Positions 60,772-64,000 of a DNA stretch of 64,000 bases are shown piece by piece. The notes under the pieces are model-generated. The model was not told where the DNA came from. It saw nothing but the letters and a program-made list of their open reading frames with translations, and searched no databases. This DNA is from Polyangiaceae bacterium (GTDB taxonomy: Bacteria; Myxococcota_A; Polyangia; Polyangiales; Polyangiaceae): positions 1-64,000 of the forward strand of contig JAPYTK010000005.1 of the NCBI GenBank assembly GCA_029941785.1, read 5' to 3'. How positions within the stretch are numbered: the first letter of the stretch is position 1; each line of letters opens with the position of its first letter. Position numbers and translations under genes: made by a program.

Positions 60772-62556
60772 TCAGCCCGACGGCCGGCGATCGAGCAGGA
60801 ACATCCAACGGTCGCCGCGCTCATCCCGATCGTGGACGCGCAACTCGACTTCGTCGCCAAGTCGGCAGATCACGCCGCCCCGTCGCTCGTCCGCCCGCAA
60901 CCAGCTAACCCCGTCCTTGCTCACGCTGACCTTCGTGCGGAGTCGGCGCTCCACATAACGGGCGTAGACCTTCACCTCTACCGGTGGGTCATCGAGCAGG
61001 ATGTGGGCGCGCGTGGCTTGCAGACCCATGACCGTGCCTCGGCGCACGGGGCGTTGTTTCCGGGGTCGTTTGCTGTCTTGTCCGAAGAGGCGGTCGAGCA
61101 CCAGCCGGTTCGCTTCTTTGGTAATTTGCTTCTGCAGGGCACGGGACTCGTTTCCGCACCGGACGACTCGCGCTCGGAGCTCGTCGTCGTCGACAGGCCT
61201 CCCGTCGATGATTGGGACCTCGCTCCGTCGATTCTCCAGTCGGTCGATCGCCTCTTTGTGGACGTACACTCCGACGATCTCGCGCATCGGCGCCGAGAAG
61301 CGCGCGTAGACCTCGGCGCCGACGCCGAAGTGGCGGTCTGCCTGGTTTGAGAAGGTCGAACGGTAGTTCAGCATCACGGCTTGTCGATGCACGGCTTGCG
61401 CGATCCGGCCTTCGCGGCCCTCGGTCGGCAGTTCGCGTAAAAACGTCGCTAGGCTGCCCGTCTTCCGTGTCCAGCGCCACCTTTCGGGGTCAAGCCGCTG
61501 AGTCTTGCACAATCGCGCGAGCAGGGATTCGAAGGCGCCGTAGCGCTTCGCGTCTGGCGCAGGGTGTACCCGAAAGATCGCCTGCATGTCCGGGCCGAGA
61601 CGGTGCTTCTTAAGGAATTTTGCGCCCTCGATGTTGCATAGCAAAGAGAGCTGTTCGTTGTACCGTTCGACATCGCTGCGCGGTCCGCCCCGCACCACGA
61701 AGTGCATACCTTCGCGTCCGATTTTGAACTCCATCTCGCTCCGTCGGTAATGGATGACATCCCGGCCCTGCGCGTCAGCTATGCGAAGTTCGCCGACGCG
61801 CCGCAGCGCCTTCAAGCTATCGGCTACCCCCTTGGGGAGCGGTCCTTTTCCGGTGGCGAGGAACAACTCGACGTCATCGAAGGTGAGCTGAGCGCGACTG
61901 CGAATGCGTGCCCGTTCGATCCGCGTCCGGGTCACCCGACCCTGTTTGTCGAGGCGGAAGCTGAACACCAACGCGCGACGGTCTGCCCGTGGGCCAAGCG
62001 AGGTGATCCCTTCGCTCAGCTCTCGAGGGAGCATCGGCACGGCCATGCCCGGTAAGTAAAAACTCGACCCGCGGCGGAGCGCTTCATCGAACAATGCGGA
62101 GCCCACAGGCACCGGGTGGCTCGCGTCGGCGATGGCGTAGTGAACTACGAAGCCGCCCGCCTTCGTGCCTTCGATGAAGAGGGCTTGATCGAGATCGCGC
62201 GTTCCCGGTCCATCGATCGTCACAAAGGGCAGGCTCCGGCGATCCGCGAGTGTTTGGTCGCGGATCCCGGGCCGGCGGAGCATGCGCTCGACTTCTGCCA
62301 TCACCGCATCGGAATGGATGGGGTTGAGGCCGTGCTCCCTGCAGATCGCGTAGAGCCCGGCGCGAGGTGAACGAGGTCGTGCGAGCACGCTCTTCACCGT
62401 CGCGCCGCGGGGCGTGCGGTGCACTTCGACGATGCTGCCGGCCGGCACCTTGCGGCCGCGCGAAGATACCGCCAGGGGTTCGTCGTCGGAGAACAGATCT
62501 CGGACGACGGTCCCTCGGCGGCGGTTAAGCAGCTCTCCCACGAATCGTGATCGCAT
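60772..62556 (-). CDS. RNase II/R-family exonuclease with an altered active-site Asp
   Basis: A 594-residue RNB-domain protein. An N-terminal OB-like domain is followed by the catalytic domain: PFVTIDGPGTRDLDQAL is the metal site, with three Asp as in RNase II/R but Gln where the fourth Asp (E. coli RNase II Asp210) sits. HYAIADASHPV, RRGSSFYLPG and MLPRELSEGITSL are conserved. A C-terminal S1-like part (RRGTVMGLQATRAHI) follows. It should degrade RNA 3' to 5'; activity with the Gln needs testing. ATG 62556. Standard cold-shock domains are not obvious. Confidence 0.82.
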   Translation of the reverse strand: MRSRFVGELLNRRRGTVVRDLFSDDEPLAVSSRGRKVPAGSIVEVHRTPRGATVKSVLARPRSPRAGLYAICREHGLNPIHSDAVMAEVERMLRRPGIRDQTLADRRSLPFVTIDGPGTRDLDQALFIEGTKAGGFVVHYAIADASHPVPVGSALFDEALRRGSSFYLPGMAVPMLPRELSEGITSLGPRADRRALVFSFRLDKQGRVTRTRIERARIRSRAQLTFDDVELFLATGKGPLPKGVADSLKALRRVGELRIADAQGRDVIHYRRSEMEFKIGREGMHFVVRGGPRSDVERYNEQLSLLCNIEGAKFLKKHRLGPDMQAIFRVHPAPDAKRYGAFESLLARLCKTQRLDPERWRWTRKTGSLATFLRELPTEGREGRIAQAVHRQAVMLNYRSTFSNQADRHFGVGAEVYARFSAPMREIVGVYVHKEAIDRLENRRSEVPIIDGRPVDDDELRARVVRCGNESRALQKQITKEANRLVLDRLFGQDSKRPRKQRPVRRGTVMGLQATRAHILLDDPPVEVKVYARYVERRLRTKVSVSKDGVSWLRADERRGGVICRLGDEVELRVHDRDERGDRWMFLLDRRPSG

Positions 62557-62613
62557 GGCGCCTTTTTACACCACGCGAGCCCCGTCGCGGATACCCGTCG
62601 AAAAAAACGGACC

Positions 62614-63018
62614 TTATTCGCTTGCGGGACAGGCCTTGGCGGCGAGGACCAAGCTGGCCTCACTCAAGCTGCCGTCTTCGGCTGGTGTCAGCGTTTGCTC
62701 GGCCCACACTTCACCCTCCGTACATTTGCCGTCGCCATCTTCATCGTGCAAAGCGACCAGCACGATGTCCAAGCCCTCGCCTGCCGAGAATGACTCGGTG
62801 AACGCGCCTGTACCTTCTAGGTCGACCTGTTTGACGCGTTCGCGCGCGGCTTCTTCGTTTGCCGTGTCGATCTCGAAAATCTCGAGTGAAATAGGGCCCG
62901 AAATCGTTTGAGGGCTGCTGACTTCTCCCGTGACCTCGTAGTCGACACCGGAACATCCCGCGAGGGCCGTGAGACCGACGAAGAGGAAAGAGAAGCTTAT
63001 TTTATTAACAGAGTTCAT
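62614..63018 (-). CDS. Small lipoprotein with EF-hand-like loop
   Basis: A 134-residue predicted lipoprotein: lipobox ALAGC (Cys22), then a beta-rich domain. The loop HDEDGDGKCTEGE is an EF-hand-type DxDxDG Ca2+-binding loop, and VWAEQTLTPAEDGSLSEASLV ends the protein. Two cysteines beyond the lipidated one may pair. The ATG at 63018 has GGGAG seven bases upstream. It lies 45 bases downstream of a near-perfect sigma-54 promoter (next). No family name is certain. Confidence 0.7.
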   Translation of the reverse strand: MNSVNKISFSFLFVGLTALAGCSGVDYEVTGEVSSPQTISGPISLEIFEIDTANEEAARERVKQVDLEGTGAFTESFSAGEGLDIVLVALHDEDGDGKCTEGEVWAEQTLTPAEDGSLSEASLVLAAKACPASE

Positions 63019-63062
63019 TTCATATCTCCCATAAGTGTCCCCAATTGGACGCTCCGTTACAC

Positions 63063-63078
63063 AGCAAGGGGCGTGCCA
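63063..63078 (-). promoter_or_regulatory. Near-perfect sigma-54 promoter (-24/-12)
   Basis: On the minus strand TGGCAC, five bases, TTGCT matches the sigma-54 consensus TGGCAC-N5-TTGCW at every fixed position. The start would be near 63052, about 34 bases before the lipoprotein ATG at 63018. Such promoters need an activator bound upstream. Confidence 0.75.
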
Positions 63079-63132
63079 GCGGAGATGTCGCGAGAATTCA
63101 TGAGAAAATCGCGGGGGATCGGGAGCGGTCGT

Positions 63133-63152
63133 GACTCTGAGTCGACAGCTGT
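63133..63152. promoter_or_regulatory. Dyads upstream of the sigma-54 promoter
   Basis: GACTC, one base, GAGTC (63133-63143) and ACAGCTGT (63145-63152) lie 55 to 75 bases upstream of the -24 element. Enhancer sites for sigma-54 activators commonly sit at such distance or farther, so these may be binding sites. Confidence 0.35.
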
Positions 63153-63197
63153 GACCGAGAAGCACACCTCAGTCGCGTCAGCGAAATCTCGAGCGGC

Positions 63198-64000
63198 TCA
63201 CTCGTTCACGACGGCCATGTACATTTTCTGAATTTGATCGTGGCCGGTGGGGTTGGGGTGTGTACACGTCAAATCGAACCACTGTTCTTGGTTCGGCCCT
63301 CGATAACAAGGCGCGCTCGGGTTGTCGGCGTTGAAACCGTGACCGCAGAATTCTTCCAGCATGAAGATCATGTCGATCTGATAGTCGACGGCGATCTTGA
63401 GAAATTGCTCATTTGCCCAGATGACCATGTCGGCGAGTTTGTCGGGGGCGGGCACGGGCTTGTCGAAACCTGCGAGCGCCGAGACGTCGCATGATTCGAC
63501 TTCGCCGGTGCCGTCCGTAAACTCGTACATGTTGGCGAAGACGATGAAGACTCCGTTCGGGAAACGACCTGGCTCCATCAGCCACGCGACGGCGTCTCGT
63601 TGAAGCTGAACGAAGGCCTTCGTGGTGTCCCACAGTTGCATGTCGGTTTGTCCGTCGATGGCGTCCTTGGTCAGATTGCCGATGTCATTGCCCCCCATCG
63701 TGATGACGATCAGGGTGCGTTTGTTGAATTGGGCCGAGGCGAAGCAGTCGGGGATCTGGGTTGGTGACAGATCGTCGGTGCGCGCCCCCCATTTGGCGCA
63801 GCTTGCGAAATCGCCGGACTCTTTGACGAAGGCCTTCCCGTCGAGCGGGTTCACGCTCTGCCAGAGCAAGTTGGGCTTGTCTAGGTTGAAGGTGTTGGCC
63901 AAACCGTCGGCGAGCTTGGCCCGGTAAAAGTCGGTGCTCACGGTCGGTGGCGTTCCCACGGCAACGGAGTCGCCGAGAAAGACGACGCGCTCCACGCCTG
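63198..64000 (-). CDS. SGNH/GDSL esterase, 5' truncated by window end
   Basis: At least 265 residues of an SGNH hydrolase; the N-terminus and probable signal lie beyond the window. Block I is VVFLGDSVAVGTPPT (nucleophile Ser), block III is TMGGNDIG, and the catalytic block V is THPNPTGHDQI. Two Cys pairs may be disulfides, as in secreted forms. It may hydrolyse lipids or acetylated sugars. The GTG at 63995 is inside the gene: upstream codons are open. Confidence 0.82.
   Translation of the reverse strand, partial: GVERVVFLGDSVAVGTPPTVSTDFYRAKLADGLANTFNLDKPNLLWQSVNPLDGKAFVKESGDFASCAKWGARTDDLSPTQIPDCFASAQFNKRTLIVITMGGNDIGNLTKDAIDGQTDMQLWDTTKAFVQLQRDAVAWLMEPGRFPNGVFIVFANMYEFTDGTGEVESCDVSALAGFDKPVPAPDKLADMVIWANEQFLKIAVDYQIDMIFMLEEFCGHGFNADNPSAPCYRGPNQEQWFDLTCTHPNPTGHDQIQKMYMAVVNE

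Noticed and set aside
1-64000. CRISPR arrays, tRNA/rRNA genes, transposases, phage genes
   Set aside because: No spaced repeat array, no rRNA-like block, no transposase or integrase motif was seen; tRNA genes could be missed by eye.

Overview
The window is a GC-rich, gene-dense chromosomal segment whose content points to a myxobacterium (Myxococcota). The evidence is three Pkn-type Ser/Thr protein kinases with a PP2C phosphatase, many lipoproteins with Gly/Ser/Thr-rich linkers after the lipobox, a DUF4215-type cysteine-rich repeat, two proteins ending in MYXO-CTERM-like tails (Cys-x-Cys, hydrophobic stretch, Arg cluster), and sigma-54-type promoter sequences. No rRNA, tRNA, CRISPR array, transposase or phage gene was recognised. 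It reads as stable chromosome rather than a mobile island.

Layout. 1-4.4 kb: a tightly overlapping operon (RNase Z-like hydrolase, YhhQ queuosine-precursor transporter, secreted esterase lipoprotein, formylglycine-enzyme-fold lipoprotein, beta-propeller lipoprotein). 4.5-6 kb: small lipoprotein, GYD protein, SAM hydrolase. 6-15.1 kb: kinase, cytochrome c-rhodanese fusion, an operon with a CDP-alcohol phosphotransferase, an acyl-CoA dehydrogenase-like protein, and an HTTM/DCC membrane pair split by an in-frame stop. 15.1-18 kb: membrane protein and argC-argB. 18-24.8 kb: two lipoproteins, a membrane-anchored helical-repeat operon, efp, small Cys-rich protein, polytopic membrane protein, DUF4349 lipoprotein. 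24.8-30.2 kb: hydroxyacyl-CoA dehydrogenase, glutaredoxin, divergent ClpB-like disaggregase, lipoprotein. 30.3-32.7 kb: exported amidohydrolase, rplU-rpmA. 32.7-40.6 kb: two kinases flanking a class A PBP, then a YfiH-type enzyme and a PP2C-cyclic-nucleotide-binding phosphatase. 40.7-45.6 kb: outer-membrane and membrane proteins, RluA-type pseudouridine synthase, PilZ protein. 45.5-55.3 kb: accessory metabolism (TrpD-like, tandem HCCA-isomerase fold, M19 dipeptidase, SGNH protein, glycerate kinase-like, GNAT, molybdopterin oxidoreductase, Leu/Val-dehydrogenase-like). 55.4-64 kb: a lipoprotein with twelve Asp-Gly-Gly-x-Asp-x-Tyr repeats, double zinc-ribbon membrane protein, beta-helix MYXO-CTERM protein, a hidden gene fragment, an RNase R-like exonuclease, a lipoprotein behind a near-perfect sigma-54 promoter, and an SGNH esterase cut by the window end.

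How it fits together. Core functions (efp, L21/L27, argBC, PBP1A, RNase) are interspersed with envelope lipoproteins and phospho-signalling. The least ordinary items are the stop-split HTTM-DCC pair, the 12-repeat lipoprotein, the ClpB homologue with altered pore loops, the cytochrome c-rhodanese fusion, the sigma-54 promoter with an upstream dyad, a 9+9 bp inverted repeat between a kinase and the YfiH gene, and the tandem HCCA-isomerase protein behind a mini-ORF with an ideal Shine-Dalgarno. No complete novel multi-gene system could be demonstrated from sequence alone.
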